DNA from: JADJNW01 sp964526645 | GTDB taxonomy: Bacteria > Bacteroidota > Bacteroidia > Chitinophagales > Saprospiraceae | Length of the DNA stretch: 64,000 nt | Direction: 5' to 3' | Assembly (NCBI GenBank): GCA_964526645.1 | Contig: CAZGJN010000005.1 | Coordinates: 62,001 to 126,000 of the forward strand | Part shown: positions 53,041 to 62,130 of the stretch, piece after piece | Layout: each line of letters starts with the position of its first letter | Numbering within the stretch: the first letter of the stretch is position 1 | Program-made: the position numbers and the translations under genes | The notes under the pieces: model-generated | What the model saw: only the letters and a program-made list of their open reading frames with translations | Databases searched by the model: none | What the model was told of the DNA's origin: nothing

Positions 53041-53168
53041 TTGTAAGACTACTTGGGTAGCCCTCGGAAAATTTATCGCCCAAGACATTGTCTAAAAGTA
53101 ATGGAATACAAGCTGCATGTTTTTTATTTGATATCCAACATTTATTTAATGTCTCAAAAAAATGTATT

Positions 53169-55538
53169 ATGAAGCGACTTTTATCTCTTATCGCGAGCTT
53201 GCTGGTAATAAGCGCTGCATTGCTTGCCCAACAACCCGAAATTGACAAATTCACCCAGCTGGAAACCTTATTGCCTACCCCCAACAACTTCCGCACAGCA
53301 TCGGGGGCACCTGGGCATGAATACTGGCAACAACGTGCTGACTACAACATCAAAGTGGAACTCGATGAGCAGCAGAACCGAATTATTGGAGAAGAAATGA
53401 TTACTTATTTTAATTATTCTCCCAATCCATTGACTTACCTCTGGATCCAACTTGACCAAAACATAGAAGCGCCTGAATCGGACACCTACAAAACCAAAAC
53501 GGGGCAGTTTGATGAGCGAATGACGCTACAGCAACTCAATAGTATGCTAGACAATTCTTTCGATGGCGGGCACAAAATTCAGTATGTACGCGATGCCAAT
53601 GGCAAGGATTTGAAATATACCATTGTGAATACGATGATGCGCATAGATTTGCCCCAGCCCCTCGCGCCCAAAACTGGTAAAATTAGTTTCAACATCGGCT
53701 GGTATTACAATATTGCAAATCGTTTGAATCCCGCTACGCGCAATGGTCGCGGCGGTTATGAATATTTTCCTGAAGACGGCAATTCGCTCTACACCATCAC
53801 GCAGTGGTTTCCCCGAATGGCAGTTTATGATGATTATAACGGCTGGCAGCACAAGCAATTTTTGGGCGGAGGGGAGTTTACCCTGCCTTTTGGCAATTAT
53901 ACCGTCGCCATTACAGTACCTGCCGACCATATCGTGGCTGCGACAGGGGTTCTACAAAATCCTAAAGAAGTATTGACTGCCGAGCAAATCAAGCGCTTTG
54001 AAGCAGCAAAAACAGCGACAAAACCGGTGGTCATTGTCACACAAGAGGAAGTGATCGAAAAAGAAAAAACCAAAGCGACTACCAAAAAAACCTGGCTTTA
54101 TAAAGCGGATAATGTGCGGGATTTTGCCTTTGGCAGTTCCCGAAAATTTATCTGGGATGCGATGGGCACTAAAGTAGAAGGCAGCACCCAGCCCGTGATT
54201 ATGGCAATGTCCTATTATCCCAAAGAAGGTAATCCACTCTGGGGGCATCTTTCCACGCAGGTGGTAGCACACACCTTGCAGGTTTATTCCAAATATTCTA
54301 TCCCTTACCCCTATCCGGTTGCCATTTCTGTCGAAGCTTCTAATGGCATGGAATATCCAATGATTTGCTTCAATTATGGCCGCCCCGAAAAAGACGGCAC
54401 CTACTCCGAGCGTACTAAATACGGCATGGTTGGGGTAATCATCCACGAAGTAGGACACAACTTTTTCCCGATGATTGTCAACTCTGATGAGCGTCAATGG
54501 ACTTGGATGGACGAGGGATTGAACACTTTTGTGCAATACCTGACCGAACAAGAGTGGGAACGCAATTATCCTGTTCGCCGCGGCCCGGCGCGTTTTATGG
54601 TGGATTATATGAAAGGTGGGAAAGATGTGCAAAATCCGATTATGACAAATTCGGAATCTGTTTTGCAATTGGGTAATAATGCTTATGCCAAGCCGACTAC
54701 TGCGCTGAATATCCTGCGCGAAACGATCATGGGGCGTGAGTTATTTGACTTTTCGTTTAAAACTTATGCCCAGCGCTGGGCTTTCAAACATCCTACGCCT
54801 GCCGATTTTTTCCGCACAATGGAAGATGCTTCGGGGATGGATCTCGACTGGTTTTGGCGCGGTTGGTTTTATACGACTGAAAATGTAGATATTTCGCTGG
54901 ATGCTGTGATTGAATTCCGCTTGGATACTAAAAATCCTGATACGGAGAAATCCATTTTGGCGCAGCAAGCTAAAAAAGAATACGAAAACGATATTACCAA
55001 TCAAAAGAATAAGACAGCTTTACCCTCGGTAGCTACTGAACGCGATGAGACACTGAAAGATTTTTATACTACTTATGACCCAAACAAGGTCACGGCTACG
55101 GATCGAGAAAACTACAGCCGCTACCTCGCTACCCTCGGCGAGGAAGAAAAAGCTTTTCTCAACAAGAAACAGTATTTCTATCAATTGGATTTTTCCAACA
55201 AGGGAGGCTTAGTTATGCCCGTCATTCTGGAATTTGAATTTGAAGATGGCAGTAAGGAAATCAAGCGAATTCCAGCAGAAATTTGGCGGAAAAACAACGA
55301 GCAATTCACCAAAGTTTTTAGCTTTGAAAAACCCCTCAAACAAGTAGTGCTCGATCCTTTCCTTGAAACGGCAGATGTGGATACTGAGAACAATTACTTC
55401 CCACGTCAGGTACAGCCCAGTCGTTTTGAAATTTTTAAGTCTCGATCCGCTGGAGCCCGTGGTCAAAGTTTTGGTGAAAATCCGATGCAGCAGCAAAAGC
55501 GAGAGCAGTTAAATGGCACGCAGGGCAGTGGCAACTAA
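53169..55538 (+). CDS. M1-family zinc metallopeptidase
   Basis: A 789-residue secreted aminopeptidase-like protein. The ATG at 53169 gives a signal peptide ending LLAQQ; the frame upstream lacks homology. The exopeptidase motif is NGMEYPMICF and the zinc site is HEVGHNFFP near residue 425 with the third ligand Glu in MDEGLNTF 18 residues later. It removes N-terminal residues from peptides in the periplasm or outside. It follows the HupE gene, and ends 24 bases before a strong terminator. Confidence 0.93.
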   Translation: MKRLLSLIASLLVISAALLAQQPEIDKFTQLETLLPTPNNFRTASGAPGHEYWQQRADYNIKVELDEQQNRIIGEEMITYFNYSPNPLTYLWIQLDQNIEAPESDTYKTKTGQFDERMTLQQLNSMLDNSFDGGHKIQYVRDANGKDLKYTIVNTMMRIDLPQPLAPKTGKISFNIGWYYNIANRLNPATRNGRGGYEYFPEDGNSLYTITQWFPRMAVYDDYNGWQHKQFLGGGEFTLPFGNYTVAITVPADHIVAATGVLQNPKEVLTAEQIKRFEAAKTATKPVVIVTQEEVIEKEKTKATTKKTWLYKADNVRDFAFGSSRKFIWDAMGTKVEGSTQPVIMAMSYYPKEGNPLWGHLSTQVVAHTLQVYSKYSIPYPYPVAISVEASNGMEYPMICFNYGRPEKDGTYSERTKYGMVGVIIHEVGHNFFPMIVNSDERQWTWMDEGLNTFVQYLTEQEWERNYPVRRGPARFMVDYMKGGKDVQNPIMTNSESVLQLGNNAYAKPTTALNILRETIMGRELFDFSFKTYAQRWAFKHPTPADFFRTMEDASGMDLDWFWRGWFYTTENVDISLDAVIEFRLDTKNPDTEKSILAQQAKKEYENDITNQKNKTALPSVATERDETLKDFYTTYDPNKVTATDRENYSRYLATLGEEEKAFLNKKQYFYQLDFSNKGGLVMPVILEFEFEDGSKEIKRIPAEIWRKNNEQFTKVFSFEKPLKQVVLDPFLETADVDTENNYFPRQVQPSRFEIFKSRSAGARGQSFGENPMQQQKREQLNGTQGSGN

Positions 55539-55562
55539 AATCTGATAAAGCTCCAAAATAAG

Positions 55563-55594
55563 AAAAGGGCGCTGAGTGAATCAGCGCCCTTTTT
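55563..55594. terminator. bidirectional intrinsic terminator
   Basis: AAAAGGGCGCTGA and TCAGCGCCCTTTT pair perfectly over 13 positions around a GTGAA loop, with T-runs on both strands. It lies between the convergent M1 peptidase and the Arg-repeat gene. Confidence 0.9.
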
Positions 55595-55612
55595 CGTTCA
55601 TGTAGATTGTTT

Positions 55613-55929
55613 TTAATTCTTGCGATCCCGACGATTTTCGCGGCGGTCGCGTTTGTTTTCGCGGCGATCTGCTACATCTTCGCGCCTATCGCGCACGTCT
55701 TCCATTTTGTCTAAAGGGCACCGTTACGTTGGGCATCGCGTACATCTTCCCGACGATCCCGCTTATTCTCCCTGCGATCGCGTTTATTTTCCCGACGATC
55801 TGCCCGGTTCTCTTTACGATCCAATACATCTTCCACTTTATCGGCAGTTTGTGCTTGTGTCATTGCGGGCATAAGCAAAAACAAAGTAGCAAAGCTGAAT
55901 GCAATGGTTAAGAAACGAACGATTTTCAT
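55613..55929 (-). pseudogene. frameshifted Arg/Asp/Glu-repeat exported protein
   Basis: From the ATG at 55929 the frame encodes a signal peptide (ending MTQAQ) and repeats of the form RRENKRDRRE, stopping with TAG at 55711. Directly after, in another frame, the same kind of repeat continues from 55705 to the TAA at 55613 (MEDVRDRREDVADRRENKR). The two parts would join if two bases around 55716 were removed (or one added). This is either a real inactivating frameshift, a sequencing error in a low-complexity stretch, or a programmed event. Highly charged RD/RE-repeat proteins occur in Bacteroidota; function unknown. Confidence 0.6.
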
Positions 55930-56035
55930 AGTGTAGATTTTTTTGTTTTGGAATTCATCTGTTTGACGCAAAATCACCCCGCAGGTTTAAACCATCGCTA
56001 TCATCTTAACTTTATTTTAACATCCAATTTTGTTT

Positions 56036-56689
56036 TTACTGCATAAATGCAAACTGAACGATGTTGGCACCCATTTGTAGCGAGGCGCGGCGCACGGACT
56101 CCGAGTCGTTATGTACTTCAGGGGATTCCCAACCGTCACTGATATTGCTTTCGGCAGTGTACAAGCAAATAACGCGCCCTTCGTGCAAAAGAGCAAAAGT
56201 TTGAGGGGATTTGCTATCGTGCTCATGCGCTTTAGGTACGCCATTAGGAAATTTAAATTTCTGGTTGAATACAGGGTGCTCAAAAGGTAATTCGATCAGT
56301 TCCTTCTCTGGAAAAACTTTTTTTATGGCTAACCGAAAATAAGTATCCATGCCATAATCGTCATCCACATACAAGAAGCCTCCGCCCAGCAGGTAGTTGC
56401 GCAAATTGGCAGCCTCCGCATCCGAGAAAACGATGTTGCCATGCCCCGTCATAAATAAAAAAGGATAATTAAAAACCTCGGCGCTGCCCACTTCTACGGT
56501 GGCATAATCCTTGTCAATGTTCATATTCAATTGCTGGTTGCAGAACGTAGCCAGATTTTGCATAGCATCTACCACCGCGTACCAATCACCACCGCCATTA
56601 TATTTGAGCAAGGCTAATTTCAGGCTTTTCTGCGCCCAGAGTAGTTGCGTAGCGCAAATCAGAAAAATAAACATCAGAAAGTGCTTCAT
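56036..56689 (-). CDS. DUF4159-family exported protein
   Basis: A 217-residue protein with signal peptide (about 1-19, ending LLWAQ). The body ALLKYNGGGDWYAVVDAMQN, FLFMTGHGNIVFSDAEAANL and GGFLYVDDDYGMDTYFRLAI is the DUF4159 fold, a flavodoxin-like glutamine-amidotransferase-like domain. In Bacteroidota such genes often sit near MoxR/BatA-type loci, which are absent here. Function unknown. Confidence 0.85.
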   Translation of the reverse strand: MKHFLMFIFLICATQLLWAQKSLKLALLKYNGGGDWYAVVDAMQNLATFCNQQLNMNIDKDYATVEVGSAEVFNYPFLFMTGHGNIVFSDAEAANLRNYLLGGGFLYVDDDYGMDTYFRLAIKKVFPEKELIELPFEHPVFNQKFKFPNGVPKAHEHDSKSPQTFALLHEGRVICLYTAESNISDGWESPEVHNDSESVRRASLQMGANIVQFAFMQ

Positions 56690-56740
56690 ACATTTTGATT
56701 TTCAATTAATTACATTCTGAATTAAATTTCACAACATAGC

Positions 56741-56765
56741 CTGGCGCATTTCTAAAATGTGCCAG
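56741..56765. repeat. dispersed palindromic repeat, copy 2
   Basis: A 25-base palindrome, the reverse complement of 38701-38725 with one change. The arms CTGGCGCATTT and AAATGTGCCAG pair with one mismatch. It sits 47 bases beyond the stop of the corA-like gene. Confidence 0.65.
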
Positions 56766-56811
56766 ACTTATAGGATTCGAAATCAACATCAAATAAATCA
56801 ACGATCTCCTT

Positions 56812-57765
56812 TCATAGCCATTTCATCTTTTTAAACACAAAAAGTGTAATAAGAGATGACAAAACCATCAAACCGCCTGCAAATAAATACCCCAGTCTCC
56901 ACTCCAACTCCGGCATAAATCGAAAATTCATCCCATACATGCTCGCAATCAGCGTAGGCGGCATAAAAATAACGGTCACTACCGTAAAAATTTTGATGAT
57001 CTTATTCTGAGCAAGATCAATCAAACCCAAAAAGGTATTTTGCAAATACTCTAATCGTTCGAAATTAAAAGATGTATGCCCTAACAATGAATCTGCATCT
57101 TTGATCAATACGCGAATTTTTTCATACTCGTCTCTTGGGAAGAAATCACTTTTTAAAATACTGGAAAACAGACGCTTCAGTTCACTGGTGCTTTCGCGAA
57201 AAAGAATGGTCAGTTCCTGAAATTTATAAATTTCAATCAACACCTTTTCGTCCATTTTTTTATCCAGGGCCAAGTTTTTACCGGCCGCATAAATTTGTTT
57301 GGACAAGTCTTCGAGAAAATCTGCCTCAATGTCAATCCTGGATTCGAATAACAACAAGAAGATGTTGTGTCCCTTGAGATTGCTACGGCGACTGGTGCGG
57401 ATGAGGCGCTTCACTTCCTCAAAGGAACGAAGTGGGATATTGCGCTGAGTAATGAGCAGGTTTGCCCGCAAGATAAACGACACGGGGTCGCTGGCGTAGT
57501 GCTTGTCTTCTTTTTTGTAAATGTAATTAACATTGGCGTTGATTTCGTACTGGCTTTCGGAATATCGAGAGCTACTTTCGATTTCTTCTGCCTCCTGGCG
57601 GGTGAATAACTCAATGCCCAGCATGTGTTCGATACGGAAACGCTCTTCTTCCGGTGCGTTAAAAAGATCAAGCCAAACAATATCCGCCGAAGAAATTTCG
57701 TCCATCCGCTCGATGTCATTCACGGAGAGTAATTCGCCTTTTGATTGATAAAAACAGTGCAACAT
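56812..57765 (-). CDS. CorA-family divalent cation transporter
   Basis: A 317-residue protein. The N-terminal cytosolic domain is alpha/beta, followed by a long helix; two C-terminal membrane segments (about 255-275 and 290-310) flank the signature YGMNFRFMPELEW, which holds the GMN selectivity motif. It forms a pentameric Mg2+ channel, possibly also for Co2+ or Ni2+. The start at 57765 gives MLHCFYQSKGELL. It follows the MFS gene after 31 bases in the same direction. Confidence 0.92.
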   Translation of the reverse strand: MLHCFYQSKGELLSVNDIERMDEISSADIVWLDLFNAPEEERFRIEHMLGIELFTRQEAEEIESSSRYSESQYEINANVNYIYKKEDKHYASDPVSFILRANLLITQRNIPLRSFEEVKRLIRTSRRSNLKGHNIFLLLFESRIDIEADFLEDLSKQIYAAGKNLALDKKMDEKVLIEIYKFQELTILFRESTSELKRLFSSILKSDFFPRDEYEKIRVLIKDADSLLGHTSFNFERLEYLQNTFLGLIDLAQNKIIKIFTVVTVIFMPPTLIASMYGMNFRFMPELEWRLGYLFAGGLMVLSSLITLFVFKKMKWL

Positions 57766-57796
57766 ACCGAATACTTACTTATAATTTTAAGCTAAA

Positions 57797-58984
57797 TCAT
57801 GCAAGTTCATCTACACTCCGGCTATTTGTAAACAATACAAAATAAACAGCTACGCCGATTGTTCCTGCCGCTGTTATCCAAAACATCGTGCCAGGGCTGA
57901 TGATCTGCCAGATAGCACCCGCTAAGGTACTCGCCAAGATAGTTGCCAAACTCTTAAAGGCCTCATATGTGCCAATCGCTGTACCGATTGCTCCCTGTGG
58001 GCAGATATTACTAATCCAAGCTTTGGCAATACCTTCGGTGGCAGCAGCGTATAAGCCGTACAAGGCAAACAAAAGCCAAAAACCGAAATTCGCCTCATTC
58101 AAAGCCATTCCACCATACACCAAAGCAAATATCAATAAGCCAAATATAAAAATTGCTTTTAAGCCAATCCGATCTGCCAGTATCCCTACCGGATATGCCA
58201 ACAAAGCATACACTGCATTGTAAAAGATATAAGCCAACAGCAAAGCGCTATCCGAAAAACCATGTTGCTGGAGCATCAACAGCAGAAAAACATCGGAGCT
58301 ATTCATCAGTGCAAATGCCAATAAACCCAATAGCAAGCGCCGATAAGCACCGCTGCTTTGAAAAGGGTATTTCAAAAATGCCCCAAAGGCATAGCGGAAG
58401 GCTTTTTTCTCAGTGGGGAGTTTTTTTGTTTCTTTCAATAAAAAAGTGATGGCAACAGCAACAATACCTGGCAAAAAGGCAATAAAAAAAAGCATTCGAT
58501 AATCTCCTGGAAAAAAATATAGAAATAATAAGGCAGCTAAGGGCCCCAGAAAAGCACCGACGGTATCCATCGAGCGATGAAAGCCAAACACCTTGCCTTT
58601 GTGTGCCGATGTGGTGAAGGAAGAAAGCAAGGCATCGCGTGCACCCGTGCGAACGCCTTTGCCAATGCGATCCAGCGTACGCGCCGCAAAAATCCACCAG
58701 GGAAAAGTAAAAATAGCGATCATAGGTTTGGAAAGAGCACTCAAGGCATAACCCCAACGCACAAACGGAATCCGCTCCCCTCTGGCATCCGACAAACGAC
58801 CGAAGTATCCCTTGCTCAAGCCGGCAACTGCTTCAGCAATACCTTCTAAAAAGCCGATAAAAATAATAGAAAAGCCAATTTGTTTCAAATAAAGCGGCAT
58901 GACCGGATAGAGCATTTCACTGGCAAAATCGGTAAAAAGACTGATCAGCGATAAAATCCAGATAGAACGATTGATTACACGCAC
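57797..58984 (-). CDS. MFS transporter
   Basis: A 395-residue membrane protein with about 12 segments. The first loop carries GYFGRLSDARGERIPFVRWG, an MFS loop motif, and FAARTLDRIGKGVRTGARDA is the second signature. Substrate cannot be deduced. It is upstream of and co-directional with corA and diverges from the large regulator gene at 59069. Confidence 0.88.
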   Translation of the reverse strand: MRVINRSIWILSLISLFTDFASEMLYPVMPLYLKQIGFSIIFIGFLEGIAEAVAGLSKGYFGRLSDARGERIPFVRWGYALSALSKPMIAIFTFPWWIFAARTLDRIGKGVRTGARDALLSSFTTSAHKGKVFGFHRSMDTVGAFLGPLAALLFLYFFPGDYRMLFFIAFLPGIVAVAITFLLKETKKLPTEKKAFRYAFGAFLKYPFQSSGAYRRLLLGLLAFALMNSSDVFLLLMLQQHGFSDSALLLAYIFYNAVYALLAYPVGILADRIGLKAIFIFGLLIFALVYGGMALNEANFGFWLLFALYGLYAAATEGIAKAWISNICPQGAIGTAIGTYEAFKSLATILASTLAGAIWQIISPGTMFWITAAGTIGVAVYFVLFTNSRSVDELA

Positions 58985-59068
58985 TTGGCACTATTTTGTA
59001 GCGAAAGTAAGAATTTTACTATATCACAATAGCAATTTTTACGATAGGTTAATTCTTGGGATTATAGT

Positions 59069-61885
59069 ATGTTTGTATTTTGTATAGATTGTCCTTTGGT
59101 GAAAAAAACAAGCGTCTGCCTACTACTTTTTCAAATGAATATCCTCCTGGCAGCAGCACAGGAGATACCCCGAATTTTTAATTTCACAAAAGACCAGTAC
59201 TTGGGTTATAATCAAAACTGGGCAATTAGCCAATCGCCCGAATATTTGATGCTATTTGGGAATTCTGCAGGGCTACTTGCCTTCGATGGCGCAAGGTGGA
59301 AGCTCAATCCTCTCCCCGATAACCAAATAATCCGATCTGTAAGTTGTAACAAGGCAGGGAATATTTTTACGGGCGCTTTTGGCGAATTTGGCTATTGGTC
59401 AAACGGCAAAAAAAATTTGGAATATCACTCCCTCAAGGGTTTGATTCAAAATGATGTTTTTTCAAGAGAGGAAATTTGGAATATCCTTACGATGGACAGT
59501 TTGGTGCTCTTTCAATCTTTCTCCACCCTGTATCTTTATGACTACAAAGAGGTGCGCCCGCTGAAGCCGCCCGGCACGATCATGTTTGCTCAATACCTCA
59601 ACGGAAAAATTTTGCTGCCGGTGATTAACAGTGGCTTATTCGAACTCAGAGAAAATGGCTTTGAATGGGTGCCCGGAAGTGAATTATTTGCAGATAAGCG
59701 CATCGCGGGGATTTTACCGCATCAAGACAAGGCTTTTTTGGTAGCAACTTCCGACCATGGTATCTATGAATTTAAGAATGGGAAGTTTACTGTTTGGAAT
59801 ACTGATATTCAACCTTTGCTGCAAACCTACCAGCTCAACAAAATCATTCGCTTGAGTAATCAAAATATTGTACTTGGCACGATCCTCAATGGGGTATATG
59901 TACTCTCTCCTCAAGGAAAAATAATATATAAAATCAACCAAGAGAATGGCTTACAGAATAATACGGTGCTGTCCCTTTTTGAAGATAAAGCGCACAACCT
60001 TTGGGTAGGGCTTGATAAAGGTATTGATTTGATTGAGCTCAATAATCCGCTTACTTTTTTTACAGACCAAAATGGCAAAATTGGAGCGGTCTATGCTGCT
60101 CATTTGCAAAAAGACAAGCTCTATGTGGGTACCAATCGGGGCGTTTTTGTAAAAACTTGGAAAAAAGGAAGTTTTTCTAATGATACGGAGGATTTCAAAC
60201 TTATCAAAGGCTCACAAGGGCAAGTTTGGGAAATCAAGGAGTTGGATCATCAATTGATCGTTGGGCACAACGATGGCACTTTTCTCTTGAAAGGCGAGCG
60301 CGTGCAGAAAATCTCCGATGTCACAGGTGGCTGGGTTACGCTGCGGCACCCCAGCCAAGCTGATATTATAGTGCAAGGCACTTATACGGGTCTTATAGTT
60401 TTTAAAAAAAGTAGAAGCGGCAATTGGCAGTTTTCGCATCGCGTGGAGGGCTTTTCGGAACCCATCAAGGAGATGCTGTTTGATGAAAAAGAAAACATCT
60501 GGGTCGCTCATCCCAATCGCGGTTTATACAAAATCCAGTTGGATACCTCTTTATCAAAAATTGTTTCTATTTACAGCTTTTCTAAAAAAGATGGCTTGCC
60601 CTCTGAGTTCAAAATAGGAATTGAAATAATTGAAAAACAATTGATTATAAAATCAGGTAATCAATCCTTCACATACGATAGTGTTTCTAATCAATTGCGC
60701 CAGATAAAGCAAATTGGCAAATTTCAGCTTTCAGAGGATGCATTTCACCTGAAAAGTGGCATAGGCAACGACTGGTTTAAAATATACAACAATCAATTAG
60801 TTTGCTATCTGGATGGAAGAGAAAGGGCCTTTAATTTTTCGATTACGCCAGACTTTAAAAGCATTATTCCACTTGATGAAAAGACCTACCTCTTCGGCAT
60901 GGACGATGGCTGTGCCATTTTGCAAAAAGACCACCTCCGCGCCGCTTTCGATTATGGAAAATTTCCAGCCGTAGTAATCAATGGCTTAGAGGTGTACAAC
61001 CGGCAGTTGCGCTACTGGTATTCGGGGCATGTGAATGGCGTTTCCTTAGCAACCAATGCCAATAATTTGATTTTTGTTTTTAGTCAACCTGTTTTTATTC
61101 AGCCCCCGCAATACAGTTATTTTTTGGAAGGATTTGACCATGAGTGGTCTCCCTGGCAGTCGCAGGCGGAAAAAGAATTTACACGACTACCACCGGGGGA
61201 CTATGTTTTCAAAGTAAAATCTAACCTTTCAGAAGAAATAGCCACCATGTCCTTCTCCATTCGTTCCCCTTGGTATCAAACTTGGTGGGCGACACTGCTG
61301 TACGTTGTACTCATCGGCTTGGGCTTTTTCACGATTGTCAAATGGCAAAATTACCGATTGGAGAAGCAGCGCATCCACTTAGAACAAGAAAAGGAAAAAC
61401 AAATCGAAGAACATCGCATAAAAGTTGCCAATGAACGCTTGCACTTAGACATCATCAACAAAAGCAAGGAACTCGCCAACTCAACCATGAATTTGGTACA
61501 GAAAAATGAAATTTTGATGCAAATCAAAGAAGAACTTCAAAACCTGAAAGCCCTGCCAGATGCCCATATTCCAAGCAAATATTACCAAAAAATCCTGCAT
61601 ATCATTGATACCAACATTTCTTCGGAGCAGGATTGGCATTTATTTGAGACAAACTTTAACCAGGTGCATGAAGCATTTTTTAAAAAACTAATTGCTCAAT
61701 TCCCTGATTTAACGCCTGGCGACCTAAAGCTTGCCGCCTATCTGAAAATGAATTTGTCTTCCAAAGAAATAGCGCCTTTGCTCAATATCTCCATCCGAAG
61801 TGTAGAAAATAAACGTTATCGGCTGCGAAAAAAACTCAACTTAGAAGAAACAGACAACCTCATCGAGTTTATGCTGCATTTCTAA
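59069..61885 (+). CDS. triple-tyrosine-motif sensor with LuxR-type DNA-binding domain
   Basis: A 938-residue one-component membrane regulator. An N-terminal signal or anchor is followed by a periplasmic beta-propeller (about 35-640) made of two-component-regulator propeller repeats such as NNTVLSLFEDKAHNLWVGLD. Then come a Y_Y_Y domain (about 660-735, SYFLEGFDHEWSPWQSQAEK), one membrane segment (about 740-760), a coiled coil, and a LuxR/GerE-type helix-turn-helix (about 870-930, SSKEIAPLLNISIRSVENKR). It has no kinase or receiver domain, so sensing and DNA binding are in one chain. The neighbouring GH144 gene suggests glucan control. Confidence 0.88.
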   Translation: MFVFCIDCPLVKKTSVCLLLFQMNILLAAAQEIPRIFNFTKDQYLGYNQNWAISQSPEYLMLFGNSAGLLAFDGARWKLNPLPDNQIIRSVSCNKAGNIFTGAFGEFGYWSNGKKNLEYHSLKGLIQNDVFSREEIWNILTMDSLVLFQSFSTLYLYDYKEVRPLKPPGTIMFAQYLNGKILLPVINSGLFELRENGFEWVPGSELFADKRIAGILPHQDKAFLVATSDHGIYEFKNGKFTVWNTDIQPLLQTYQLNKIIRLSNQNIVLGTILNGVYVLSPQGKIIYKINQENGLQNNTVLSLFEDKAHNLWVGLDKGIDLIELNNPLTFFTDQNGKIGAVYAAHLQKDKLYVGTNRGVFVKTWKKGSFSNDTEDFKLIKGSQGQVWEIKELDHQLIVGHNDGTFLLKGERVQKISDVTGGWVTLRHPSQADIIVQGTYTGLIVFKKSRSGNWQFSHRVEGFSEPIKEMLFDEKENIWVAHPNRGLYKIQLDTSLSKIVSIYSFSKKDGLPSEFKIGIEIIEKQLIIKSGNQSFTYDSVSNQLRQIKQIGKFQLSEDAFHLKSGIGNDWFKIYNNQLVCYLDGRERAFNFSITPDFKSIIPLDEKTYLFGMDDGCAILQKDHLRAAFDYGKFPAVVINGLEVYNRQLRYWYSGHVNGVSLATNANNLIFVFSQPVFIQPPQYSYFLEGFDHEWSPWQSQAEKEFTRLPPGDYVFKVKSNLSEEIATMSFSIRSPWYQTWWATLLYVVLIGLGFFTIVKWQNYRLEKQRIHLEQEKEKQIEEHRIKVANERLHLDIINKSKELANSTMNLVQKNEILMQIKEELQNLKALPDAHIPSKYYQKILHIIDTNISSEQDWHLFETNFNQVHEAFFKKLIAQFPDLTPGDLKLAAYLKMNLSSKEIAPLLNISIRSVENKRYRLRKKLNLEETDNLIEFMLHF

Positions 61886-62130
61886 TTCGCAGGCATGGCG
61901 TATGCCATTTTTTGACAATTCAAAATCAAATTCCTCCTAATCAACTACTTGCAACAAAAACAAAAGCCATCGAAAAGAATTTGATGAGGTGATTTTTATC
62001 AATGATGTGGTAATGATGAGGCTCTTTTTTTTCGCCCAAAGGCTTATTTGCTTAATTTTAGATGGTGAGGAGTAAGAAGCTTAAAATTATATTGTAAAAA
62101 TCTGTACAGCTATTTTTCAAGGGTAAATGT

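Noticed and set aside
53952..54668. 238-codon minus-strand frame within the M1 peptidase
   Set aside because: It overlaps the conserved zinc-site region of a confident gene and has no family resemblance.
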